Origin: CAZTDD01 sp964612675
GTDB lineage: Bacteria; Hinthialibacterota; Hinthialibacteria; Hinthialibacterales; JAKPRU01
DNA length: 10,247 bases
Direction of reading: 5' to 3'
NCBI GenBank assembly: GCA_964612675.1
Contig: CAZTDD010000175.1
Location: 1-10,247, forward strand
Made by a program: the position numbers and the translations under genes. Shown here in pieces: positions 1 to 5,650 of this stretch. The first letter of the stretch is position 1. Every line of letters starts with the position of its first letter. Below the pieces are notes generated by a model. The model saw only the letters and a list, made by a program, of their open reading frames with translations. It ran no database searches and was not told where the DNA came from.

Positions 1-7
1 CCCCTTA

Positions 8-111
8 CAGCGGCCACGCAAGCGTGTCCCTCTTGGGGGAGAAACCGCTGCAGACTCGCTCGTTTCTTTTTCCTCCCCCGAAGATCGGGGGAGGTGTAGG
101 AGGGGGTTGAA
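8..111. repeat. GC-rich hairpin cluster at the left edge
   Basis: This non-coding stretch is made of nested inverted repeats. CAGCGG (8-13) pairs with CCGCTG (45-50) and encloses two small hairpins: CACGC (15-19) with GCGTG (22-26), and TCCC (27-30) with GGGA (37-40). A perfect 10-bp stem follows, CCTCCCCCGA (72-81) with TCGGGGGAGG (85-94) and a loop of three bases, and then a G-rich tail to about 111. There is no T-tract after the strong stem on either strand (an A-rich run follows it on the minus strand), so it is not a classical intrinsic terminator. From memory, the layout of a CCTCCCCC hairpin followed by AGGAGGGGGTTG resembles dispersed intergenic repeats common in many environmental bacterial genomes. 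Whether this copy is repeated in this genome cannot be seen here. Confidence 0.6.
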
Positions 112-218
112 ATCCGTATCCCAGACTTTTTGCGACCCCGTCGATCTTGGGGGCTAAGCGCTTTTTCGTGCACCTTGCCTGTTACGAAACAGCCGCTCCG
201 TTTGGGAGTGCTCCTTAT

Positions 219-266
219 TCTCCTACCTATTCTCCTACCTATTCTACTGCCTATTCTCCTACCTGA
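219..266. repeat. 12-bp tandem repeat, four copies
   Basis: The unit TCTCCTACCTAT occurs at 219-230 and 231-242 exactly, then as TCTACTGCCTAT at 243-254 (two changes) and TCTCCTACCTGA at 255-266 (last two bases changed). A degenerate partial copy, CTCCTTAT, precedes it at 211-218. It lies just past the stop codon of the secreted dockerin-type gene, in its 3' flank. There are no spacers, so this is a simple minisatellite and not a CRISPR. On the minus strand the unit is purine-rich with AGGTAGGAGA character. I infer slippage origin; no function is suggested. Confidence 0.85.
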
Positions 267-291
267 GGATCACCGGATCAAAAACATCGAC

Positions 292-1794
292 TCAGTACGA
301 AGTCAAGGCGATAGTCAACTCGATGCTCTTTTTCCCAGGCAGACCTTGGGGATCGATAGCGCGGACGCTGATACGATAAGACCCTGGGGAAGTGGGCGTC
401 CACCGCTTTACTTCGCCGAGCATGAACGTGATTGACTGTTGCGTGCCTGTGTAAAACCGAGAGCCGATAGGCCAATTGCTATCGTTGGTGACGCCCTTCA
501 CAGTAACCTCGTAATCGACGGCACCTTCGACCGGGGAGAAGTGGATCTCACAAAAAGCCAGTTCAAAGATCCTCATGGCAAGCGGCGGACTCGCAGGAAT
601 CGTGCGATTAAAGGTCGCGGGATTGTTGGCAATCGGCGGGTCGTAAATGTCGATGGTTGTGAACTCGGGTGCGGGCAGTTGGTCGCCGGAGAGGGCCTCA
701 ATCAGATGAGGCACGTCCCGAGGGTCTACTTTGCCGTCTCGATTGTAATCCGCTTGCGTTTCATCCTGTCCCAGCCACAGCCTGGAGAACCAGTACAAAT
801 CTCCGGCTTCGAACGTTCCGTCATCGTTAATATCGAACTCCGGTTCGGTATACGGGTCGAGTACAGTCGGCGGCGCCTGGCTCGCCTGTAAGACAAACAC
901 GCCTTCACTCACCGGCGACCGGTGTCCGGCGCCGTCCACGGCCTGAACCTGCCACATGTACTGACCCGGGTAGAGCCCGTGGTATCCACTATAGGGACGA
1001 ATCTCGCTGCGCGGCAAACCGTAATAGGCGACCGAAGCCTGCGGTTTCGAACCTGTTACCGCCACATCGTATGTCACCGGGTCCAGACCTTCCACATCAG
1101 CCCAATCCAACAGAATGTCACCGACCTGCGCGGTTGGAATCGCCTGCTCGGGCGAAATGGGTTCGGACGCCACTAGAACGCGCAAAGAAGAAGGTGCGGG
1201 CAATACCGGCGTCGGTGTGGGTGTGGGCGTGACATTTTTCCGACCGAAATGAGGCGCATAGTCCACCATTCCCGGACGAGACTGATTGGGCTCCGACCAA
1301 CTACGTGTCAAATTGAAAAGATCTCGATAATCGATGGCTCCGTCGGAGTTTCTGTCCAGGACCGGTGTAGGTCGGGGTGCATAGGTCGGTGTGGGCGTGG
1401 GAGGCACCGTAACGACGAAACTCCATTTCTCAGAGAACGGCCCTTCTTCGCTTTCGCCGTTCGCACCGAAAACCGCGCGCACCCGCCAGGAATAATTCCC
1501 CATGAATGTTGTGCTGATGCCTCCTGGGCCGAACTGCAGCGAGGTACCTGTTGTACCCGCCGTATACGGCATCCCGTTATTGAAACCAATGGGGCCTGTA
1601 ATCTCGACCTCGTATTTCTGTGCACCGGGTACCGCGGTCCACTGAAGGCCTTGCGATTGAAGGCTGGATAGTAAGACTTGCGAACCGTTCGGAGGGCTGA
1701 CAAGTTCCGGGATCTGCGAGGTATCTTGTGCGCTAACCGTCGCGGCAAACAACAGAGTGATGTAAATACAGATGTGGTTCTTCCACGGTTTCAT
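292..1794 (-). CDS. Secreted modular protein with Fn3-like and dockerin/EF-hand modules
   Basis: A 500-residue exported protein. Residues 1-22 form a signal peptide (KPWK, then a hydrophobic core ending in VSA-Q). A beta-sandwich region of Fn3 type (about 30-130, with KYEVEITG and YSWRVRAV strands) is followed by a Pro-Thr linker (131-145). An isolated EF-hand loop comes next at 147-158 (D147, N149, D151, D155, D158). A second PT linker (190-197) leads to a second Fn3-like domain (199-303), then two EF-hand loops at 321-332 (D321, N323, D325, D332) and 349-360 (D349, N351, D353, D357, D360) spaced like a type I dockerin. A third beta domain fills 374-497. Calcium binding follows from the loop residues. 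No cohesin, catalytic domain or sorting signal was seen, so the role is probably structural or adhesive at the cell surface. The start fits the signal peptide, and a weak GGGA lies 5 bases upstream. It sits 109 bp behind the VWA gene. Confidence 0.85.
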   Translation of the reverse strand: MKPWKNHICIYITLLFAATVSAQDTSQIPELVSPPNGSQVLLSSLQSQGLQWTAVPGAQKYEVEITGPIGFNNGMPYTAGTTGTSLQFGPGGISTTFMGNYSWRVRAVFGANGESEEGPFSEKWSFVVTVPPTPTPTYAPRPTPVLDRNSDGAIDYRDLFNLTRSWSEPNQSRPGMVDYAPHFGRKNVTPTPTPTPVLPAPSSLRVLVASEPISPEQAIPTAQVGDILLDWADVEGLDPVTYDVAVTGSKPQASVAYYGLPRSEIRPYSGYHGLYPGQYMWQVQAVDGAGHRSPVSEGVFVLQASQAPPTVLDPYTEPEFDINDDGTFEAGDLYWFSRLWLGQDETQADYNRDGKVDPRDVPHLIEALSGDQLPAPEFTTIDIYDPPIANNPATFNRTIPASPPLAMRIFELAFCEIHFSPVEGAVDYEVTVKGVTNDSNWPIGSRFYTGTQQSITFMLGEVKRWTPTSPGSYRISVRAIDPQGLPGKKSIELTIALTSY

Positions 1795-1848
1795 GGTTCC
1801 CGGTCATTGAACCTTTCATTAATTATTGAATTTACGGAATCTGCGAGC

Positions 1849-1877
1849 TTTGTAGCATTCGACTAGAGGCGGGGCAA
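1849..1877 (-). promoter_or_regulatory. Possible promoter of the secreted dockerin-type gene
   Basis: On the minus strand TTGCCC (1877-1872) and TACAAA (1854-1849) are separated by 17 bases, each matching four of six positions of the sigma70 consensus. Transcription would begin near 1842, giving a leader of about 48 bases. The adjacent AT-rich stretch at 1818-1836 offers other -10 candidates, so the assignment is weak. The gene may equally be read through from the VWA gene, whose stop is 109 bp upstream. Confidence 0.3.
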
Positions 1878-1883
1878 GTCCAC

Positions 1884-1902
1884 CGATCTTTGACTGAGAT
1901 CG
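1884..1902 (-). other. Small hairpin just after the VWA gene stop
   Basis: CGATCT (1884-1889) and AGATCG (1897-1902) form a 6-bp stem with a 7-base loop, starting two bases past the TAA stop of the VWA gene. No T-run follows on the minus strand, so it would at most be a weak pause or a 3'-end protecting structure. Confidence 0.35.
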
Positions 1903-1903
1903 A

Positions 1904-3814
1904 TTAGGAGGTTATGCCACGATTCGCCAGCCACAGTTCTCCAAGCCCGAGCAGAATAACGATCCCTAAGAGTGCCGACCGAAATCGCACAGGCGATGCT
2001 AAGAGCGCCCCCGGTTGACTGATCTCTTCAAATGTGACGAATGCAACCCGGTTGGTTGCTTCCACTGCTTCACGATTTTCTTGCAAAAGCGGTCGAATAT
2101 CGTGTTCCGGTTGCAGCCCGATCTGTAGTGGATTATCGAGTTCTGGACGTGGAGCCAGATGTTTGAGCGATTCCAACACGACAACGGGGAATAGGGAACT
2201 CACGAGCGATCCAACCTGGCTTTGCGGCCCGAGGTTGACATAGACCACACGCCCGAGACCGACCTCGGCTTCGCCCACGATATCCATTCGTCCATCGCCG
2301 GCCACGGCGTACACAACCGGTAATGACGAAGGACTGTGACCCGGATAAAGAGATCTCCACATCTCCCATATTTCATCCGGCCAATCGGAGAACGCACGTC
2401 CGACCGGGTGACTCTCTCGAATCAGGACATCGGCAAAGGAGACCCCGGAATCCGGAGACACCCAATCGAAGAGCAACTCCAAATCCGACTCGGGGACAGT
2501 CGTATCTATTTGCCGGTCAAGCAGCAGCAGGCAACGTCCCCCACTGCGAACCCAAGCCGCTGCATCGGTTATTCCACCCGGCTGCGCCCGCAGAGAAGAC
2601 AGCGTGGCTGCAACCAGAGTATCCGTCGGCACATCTTTCATTGATGGAACAGACTTCATCTGAAACGGCGCGGGGCTTCCTTCGCTTTGCAGACATTCGG
2701 AAACCGCCTTCTGTATGGGTCCCTCACCAATCAAAGAGACAGGAGCCTCGGTCAGGATCGGAACCTCCCCGGAAACTCGAACGATGGGAGAATCCGGTGA
2801 ATTATCCTCGACCAGAACCAACGATGTCTTTATGAAACTCGCGGTTTCCGGCGGAGTCCCCAGGTTCACGATAAGATTGACCGGGTGGTCGACGACCGCA
2901 TTTTCGGGCGGCGATGGGTCCAGCCGAACGCTCGATTCCGCCAAAACGAGCGGTTCCGGTCTCTGCATGCGGAGTTGAACGTTGAGGCTCTCCCGATCGA
3001 CGGTTCCCCACTGACGGACGACGGTCTGTACCTCTTCATCAATCTGAACCGCCCATGGGAACGAAGACGCGTCCACGATGTCAACCCACACGCCGGATCG
3101 TGCGGGTTCTCCGAGCAAGACGGCCCAGAGAAGAGGCTCGGTTTCTTCGGACGTGCCTGTTGCTGACGACAGTCCACGCCAGCCCGATGCCTGGTGATCG
3201 GTGAACAGAACAGCGGTGCCCAATGTGGGATTACGGCGAATTTCGCTTAACAACACCTGGAAATCCGAGGGGCGGTCCACCGGTTCGGTCTTGTGCAACA
3301 GTTCGATAAGATACTCGACATTGCCCCGATGCAGGCGGTCGGGGAGGGAGGCCACACGGTTCTCTCCATCGGTCCAAAATCCGATTGCCCATGTTCGGTC
3401 CGGATCGGAGCGAAGCAACTGCTCTACTCGGTCGACCGCCAGCTGCCAGACCGACAGATCGCCGACGGTTCGCCGCATGCTGGCCGAACGGTCCAATAAG
3501 AGCACTGTTTCGTCTTGAGACGGTGCTTGAAGCGCCGCTCGCGTCTGGTTTGCCGTCCGGCCCCACTCGCCTGAGACCCAGACAGGATCGGCGGCGGCCA
3601 ACACAAGACCGACAATCATAAGGATGCGGAGAATCAATAGTAACCATTCCTGGATTCTCGGGCTCATGAATTCCTGAGCCTCGACCTCCCGGAGAAAGGA
3701 AATGAAGGCAAAGGAGACACGCGGTATCTCGCGCGGAATCCGTCTCCGCAGAATCCACGGCAAGAGAGACGCAACAAGCCCCCAGAGAAAGGCGGGCGTA
3801 GCAAAAACAATCAT
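1904..3814 (-). CDS. BatA-type membrane protein with von Willebrand factor A domain
   Basis: A 636-residue protein with the usual layout of BatA-like proteins. An N-terminal hydrophobic segment (about 4-21) is followed by basic residues (RRRIPREIPR) and a second helix at 57-75. A VWA domain runs from about 102 to 245, and its metal site shows D108-x-S110-x-S112. A later strand carries FTD (204-206), where the third MIDAS aspartate is expected. Ser183-Asp184 lies where the MIDAS Thr of loop 2 would be expected. The long middle part is periplasmic and beta-rich. Residues about 395-550 resemble the class I glutamine-amidotransferase-like fold often found in these proteins (WVRSGGRCLLLLD, GLGRVVYVNLG). 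A last membrane helix lies at 613-630. The start overlaps the stop of the preceding gene by four bases (ATGA), with GGAAG just upstream, which implies translational coupling. Family members usually sit next to MoxR and DUF58 genes, and neither is present here. The exact role is unknown, though envelope stress or surface assembly is commonly proposed. Confidence 0.85.
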   Translation of the reverse strand: MIVFATPAFLWGLVASLLPWILRRRIPREIPRVSFAFISFLREVEAQEFMSPRIQEWLLLILRILMIVGLVLAAADPVWVSGEWGRTANQTRAALQAPSQDETVLLLDRSASMRRTVGDLSVWQLAVDRVEQLLRSDPDRTWAIGFWTDGENRVASLPDRLHRGNVEYLIELLHKTEPVDRPSDFQVLLSEIRRNPTLGTAVLFTDHQASGWRGLSSATGTSEETEPLLWAVLLGEPARSGVWVDIVDASSFPWAVQIDEEVQTVVRQWGTVDRESLNVQLRMQRPEPLVLAESSVRLDPSPPENAVVDHPVNLIVNLGTPPETASFIKTSLVLVEDNSPDSPIVRVSGEVPILTEAPVSLIGEGPIQKAVSECLQSEGSPAPFQMKSVPSMKDVPTDTLVAATLSSLRAQPGGITDAAAWVRSGGRCLLLLDRQIDTTVPESDLELLFDWVSPDSGVSFADVLIRESHPVGRAFSDWPDEIWEMWRSLYPGHSPSSLPVVYAVAGDGRMDIVGEAEVGLGRVVYVNLGPQSQVGSLVSSLFPVVVLESLKHLAPRPELDNPLQIGLQPEHDIRPLLQENREAVEATNRVAFVTFEEISQPGALLASPVRFRSALLGIVILLGLGELWLANRGITS

Positions 3815-4440
3815 ACTTCCGGAACCTCGTCGTTATACTCGTCGAGTAACAGCAAAAGTCCGACATTGCCCGAAATCGCAAACCAAATCAACGGTACGAT
3901 GAACAACAAGGGCTGAATGAGCCAACAGATCAGCCCCCACAAGAGCACGGATATCCCGGCACTCGCAACCAACCCGGGGCGGATCAGTACAGCCGCTGCT
4001 GCACGCTTCATCGTGGTGACCATCCCTTCTCTTTGGTGTACGAGTAAAGGAAAGAAATAGAACCCCATGGCGCTGTAAAACACGACGGCCCAGAAACAGA
4101 CGCCCGCGAGCCCATACGCGACCAGGCCAAGATCTTCCGATCGTGAAACGTAAAACCGAAAGCTGAAAACGAGAGGCACAAACATCGCGAAATACGTCCA
4201 TCCGTAAAGTAATCCCTTGCCAAACCACCGTTTATACTCGCCGAAGAAGCTCCCCCATTCCGGATCCTGGAATCGGACCAGTCGATTCGCGTACCCACAG
4301 ATCGCGCACAAGGATACCGGGATTCCGATCGCAGGCAGAGGAAAAACAAACGCAACGAGTGCCAGGAAGTTCACAAGAAGATTCCGGGCCAATTCGTCAT
4401 AGAAATGAAACCATGTTACCCGAAGGAATCGTAGGATCAT
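3811..4440 (-). CDS. Small polytopic membrane protein, DUF624/YesL-like
   Basis: A 209-residue integral membrane protein. It starts with an amphipathic stretch (about 1-16, FLRVTWFHFYDELARN) followed by about six hydrophobic segments, near 19-37, 39-52, 77-97, 107-131, 150-175 and 177-197. The opening WFHFYDELARNLLVN and the Pro/Gly-rich turn PLPAIGIPVSLCA recall the DUF624 (YesL) family, whose members often accompany transport or surface genes and have no established activity. A general polytopic membrane protein is the fallback. Its stop codon lies inside the start of the VWA gene (4-base overlap), so the two proteins are probably made together and may form a complex. The start is the first Met of the open frame; the sequence before it (AGAATCTCGGGCCGG) is a poor ribosome site. 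The tRNA-Ser gene ends 135 bp upstream on the same strand. Confidence 0.6.
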   Translation of the reverse strand: MILRFLRVTWFHFYDELARNLLVNFLALVAFVFPLPAIGIPVSLCAICGYANRLVRFQDPEWGSFFGEYKRWFGKGLLYGWTYFAMFVPLVFSFRFYVSRSEDLGLVAYGLAGVCFWAVVFYSAMGFYFFPLLVHQREGMVTTMKRAAAAVLIRPGLVASAGISVLLWGLICWLIQPLLFIVPLIWFAISGNVGLLLLLDEYNDEVPEV

Positions 4441-4575
4441 CGCGACCGGCCCGAGATTCTGCTGCGAACAACACCTGGTAGACGTTACAGGTTTTCGGAC
4501 CGTGAAGCCAGATCAAGGAGCAAGAGCCCTGCTTGGAAAGCGATGTGCGCGGGAGTCTCAGAGGCGGCGATTCAG

Positions 4576-4664
4576 CGGAGGGGGTGGGATTCGAACCCAC
4601 GGTGCCCTTGCGGGGCACACACGATTTCCAGTCGTGCACCTTCGGCCAGCTCGGTCACCCCTCC
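4576..4664 (-). tRNA. tRNA-Ser (anticodon GGA)
   Basis: The 89-nt gene folds fully. The acceptor stem is GGAGGGG (4664-4658) with CCCCTCC (4583-4577), with discriminator G at 4576. The anticodon stem is CACGA/TCGTG around the loop CTGGAAA, with the anticodon GGA at 4629-4627. A long type II variable arm (GTGCCCC/GGGCAC) is typical of serine tRNAs. The T arm is GTGGG-TTCGAAT-CCCAC (4600-4584). The bases after the discriminator are CTG, so CCA is not encoded and must be added by the CCA-adding enzyme. It decodes UCC and, by wobble, UCU. Confidence 0.98.
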
Positions 4665-4696
4665 GGAATGCACAACGTTTCGTGGATAACGTAGAG

Positions 4697-4726
4697 ATAC
4701 TACCCGTATCGACCGCTTTGTGCCAA
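4697..4726 (-). promoter_or_regulatory. Sigma70-like promoter of tRNA-Ser
   Basis: On the minus strand TTGGCA (4726-4721) and TAGTAT (4702-4697) are separated by 18 bases. Each matches the consensus at four or five of six positions. Initiation would fall near 4690, about 26 bases before the mature 5' end of the tRNA. No other candidate of this quality lies between the SRAP stop and the tRNA. No terminator is visible between the tRNA and the DUF624-like gene, so the promoter may also feed the downstream pair. Confidence 0.6.
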
Positions 4727-4755
4727 GACTGCCATTCCCGAGACAGTCTGGATTT

Positions 4756-4776
4756 CCGTTCCATAGGGGGGAACGG
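4756..4776. other. Hairpin downstream of the SRAP gene
   Basis: CCGTTCC (4756-4762) and GGAACGG (4770-4776) form a 7-bp stem with a 7-base loop, 34 bases past the SRAP stop codon. No T-run follows on the minus strand, so it is not a canonical intrinsic terminator, but its place at the 3' end of the SRAP transcript fits a transcript-end or protecting hairpin. Confidence 0.4.
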
Positions 4777-4809
4777 CCTCCATCGCCAATCGAGTTGTCT
4801 ATGGAACAG

Positions 4810-5502
4810 TCAATCCATGGGTTGGATACACGACTCGTCATCGTTCTGCGGGTTGTTCACTTTTCTGCTGACCGGAAAGGATTCCATCTCCCGGGCGGAG
4901 AACGGGCCAAGCAACGCGACCAGTTCGTCTTTGTTGTTCAATTCGCGATCCAACCATTTCTCATGATGCTGTTCGGCTAGGATCACCGGCATCCGGTTAT
5001 GGAGCGGTTTCACAAGTTCATTGGGATCGGTGGTCAAGATGGTGCAGGACTCCACAGTTTGATCGCCCTGCTTCCAACGTTCCCATAACCCGGCAAATAC
5101 AAACGGCTTTTGGTCCTTCATTCGAAGATAATAGGGTTGTTTTTTTCCGTTTTGGTCTTTTTTCCACTCGTAGAATCCGTCGGCAGGAATCAAACATCGA
5201 TGTCGACTGAATGCATGGCGAAAAGCAGGCTTACTTGCGGCAGTCTCCGCTCGGGCATTGATCAGCCGATTGCCGATCGATGGATCGTCGGCCCAAAAGG
5301 GGATCAAGCCCCAGTGTAGAGGGAGCAAATATCGTGTGTCGTTCTCGGAGTCCTTCCGAACAGCCAGAATGGGTTGGGTGGGAGCGATGTTGTATCTTTT
5401 CGGTTGGACCTCGTCGCAATCGAAAAGCGTTGGGTGCTTCTGCGCTTTCAACAGCTCCCGGATGACCTCGATGGAAGACAACAAAGTGAAACGACCGCAC
5501 AT
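4810..5502 (-). CDS. yedK: SRAP-domain abasic-site processing protein (YedK/HMCES family)
   Basis: A 230-residue protein of the SRAP family, which covalently traps abasic sites in single-stranded DNA through Cys2 once the initiator Met is removed, shielding the lesion during replication. The start chosen is the internal ATG at 5502, not the in-frame ATG eight codons upstream, because catalysis needs the Met-Cys-Gly-Arg-Phe beginning. A good ribosome site (AAGGGAG) lies 8 bases before it. Conserved family elements are visible in order: C2, RYNIAPTQ (36-43), HWGLIPFWA (63-71), NARAET (82-87, with N82), the RCLIPADGFYEW block (102-113, with E112), FAGLWERW (136-143), and PLHNRMPVIL (166-175, with H168). 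By family knowledge N82, E112 and H168 match the DNA-binding and catalytic residues of E. coli YedK. Length is normal and no key residue is missing. No LexA-type box was recognised upstream. It lies alone, 148 bp behind the GT-C-like gene and 145 bp before the tRNA. Confidence 0.97.
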   Translation of the reverse strand: MCGRFTLLSSIEVIRELLKAQKHPTLFDCDEVQPKRYNIAPTQPILAVRKDSENDTRYLLPLHWGLIPFWADDPSIGNRLINARAETAASKPAFRHAFSRHRCLIPADGFYEWKKDQNGKKQPYYLRMKDQKPFVFAGLWERWKQGDQTVESCTILTTDPNELVKPLHNRMPVILAEQHHEKWLDRELNNKDELVALLGPFSAREMESFPVSRKVNNPQNDDESCIQPMD

Positions 5503-5510
5503 TATGGAGG

Positions 5511-5517
5511 CTCCCTT
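5511..5517 (-). promoter_or_regulatory. Ribosome binding site that fixes the SRAP start
   Basis: AAGGGAG on the minus strand ends 8 bases before the ATG at 5502. The upstream in-frame ATG at 5526 is preceded only by TTTGGTGAATGG, a poor site. This supports initiation at the Met-Cys codon pair required for SRAP chemistry. Confidence 0.8.
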
Positions 5518-5561
5518 CGTATTCATCCATTCACCAAACAGCTTACGGTCTATCGATATTC

Positions 5562-5589
5562 CTCAAAGCCACAGACCGAAAGGCTTGAG
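5562..5589. other. Bulged hairpin between the GT-C-like gene and SRAP
   Basis: CTCAAAGCC (5562-5570) pairs with GGCTTGAG (5582-5589) with one bulged A and an 11-base loop. A second possible pairing, CGGTCT (5546-5551) with AGACCG (5573-5578), competes with it. It lies 60 bases past the stop of the GT-C-like gene and 60 bases before the SRAP start. With no T-tract it is a weak terminator candidate at best. Confidence 0.35.
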
Positions 5590-5650
5590 AATGCATTGGA
5601 GAGCAACCGCTTGATTCGAAATGTCGTCCTTGTCCGCTAAAAAATCGGAA

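Noticed and set aside
72..94. Intrinsic terminator at the left edge
   Set aside because: The stem is perfect but no T-tract follows on either strand, and it is about 200 bp from the nearest stop codon.
211..266. CRISPR-like array
   Set aside because: The units are contiguous with no spacers, so it is a tandem repeat.
439..891. A 150-codon plus-strand frame opposite the dockerin-type gene
   Set aside because: Antisense to a gene with a signal peptide and recognisable domains; no ribosome site or domain features.
3231..3881. A 216-codon minus-strand frame inside the VWA gene
   Set aside because: It is a shadow in another frame. It is Arg-, Cys- and Ser-rich without domain character, while the VWA frame has clear helices and a MIDAS motif.
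4576..4664. tRNA-Ser as an integration site of a genomic island
   Set aside because: No integrase is present, and I saw no second copy of the tRNA 3' end in the window.
4502..4966. A 154-codon plus-strand frame containing GGGIRTHGALAGHTRFPVV
   Set aside because: It reads antisense through the tRNA-Ser gene; this peptide string is a familiar false product of tRNA-Ser antisense DNA, and the frame also overlaps the SRAP gene.
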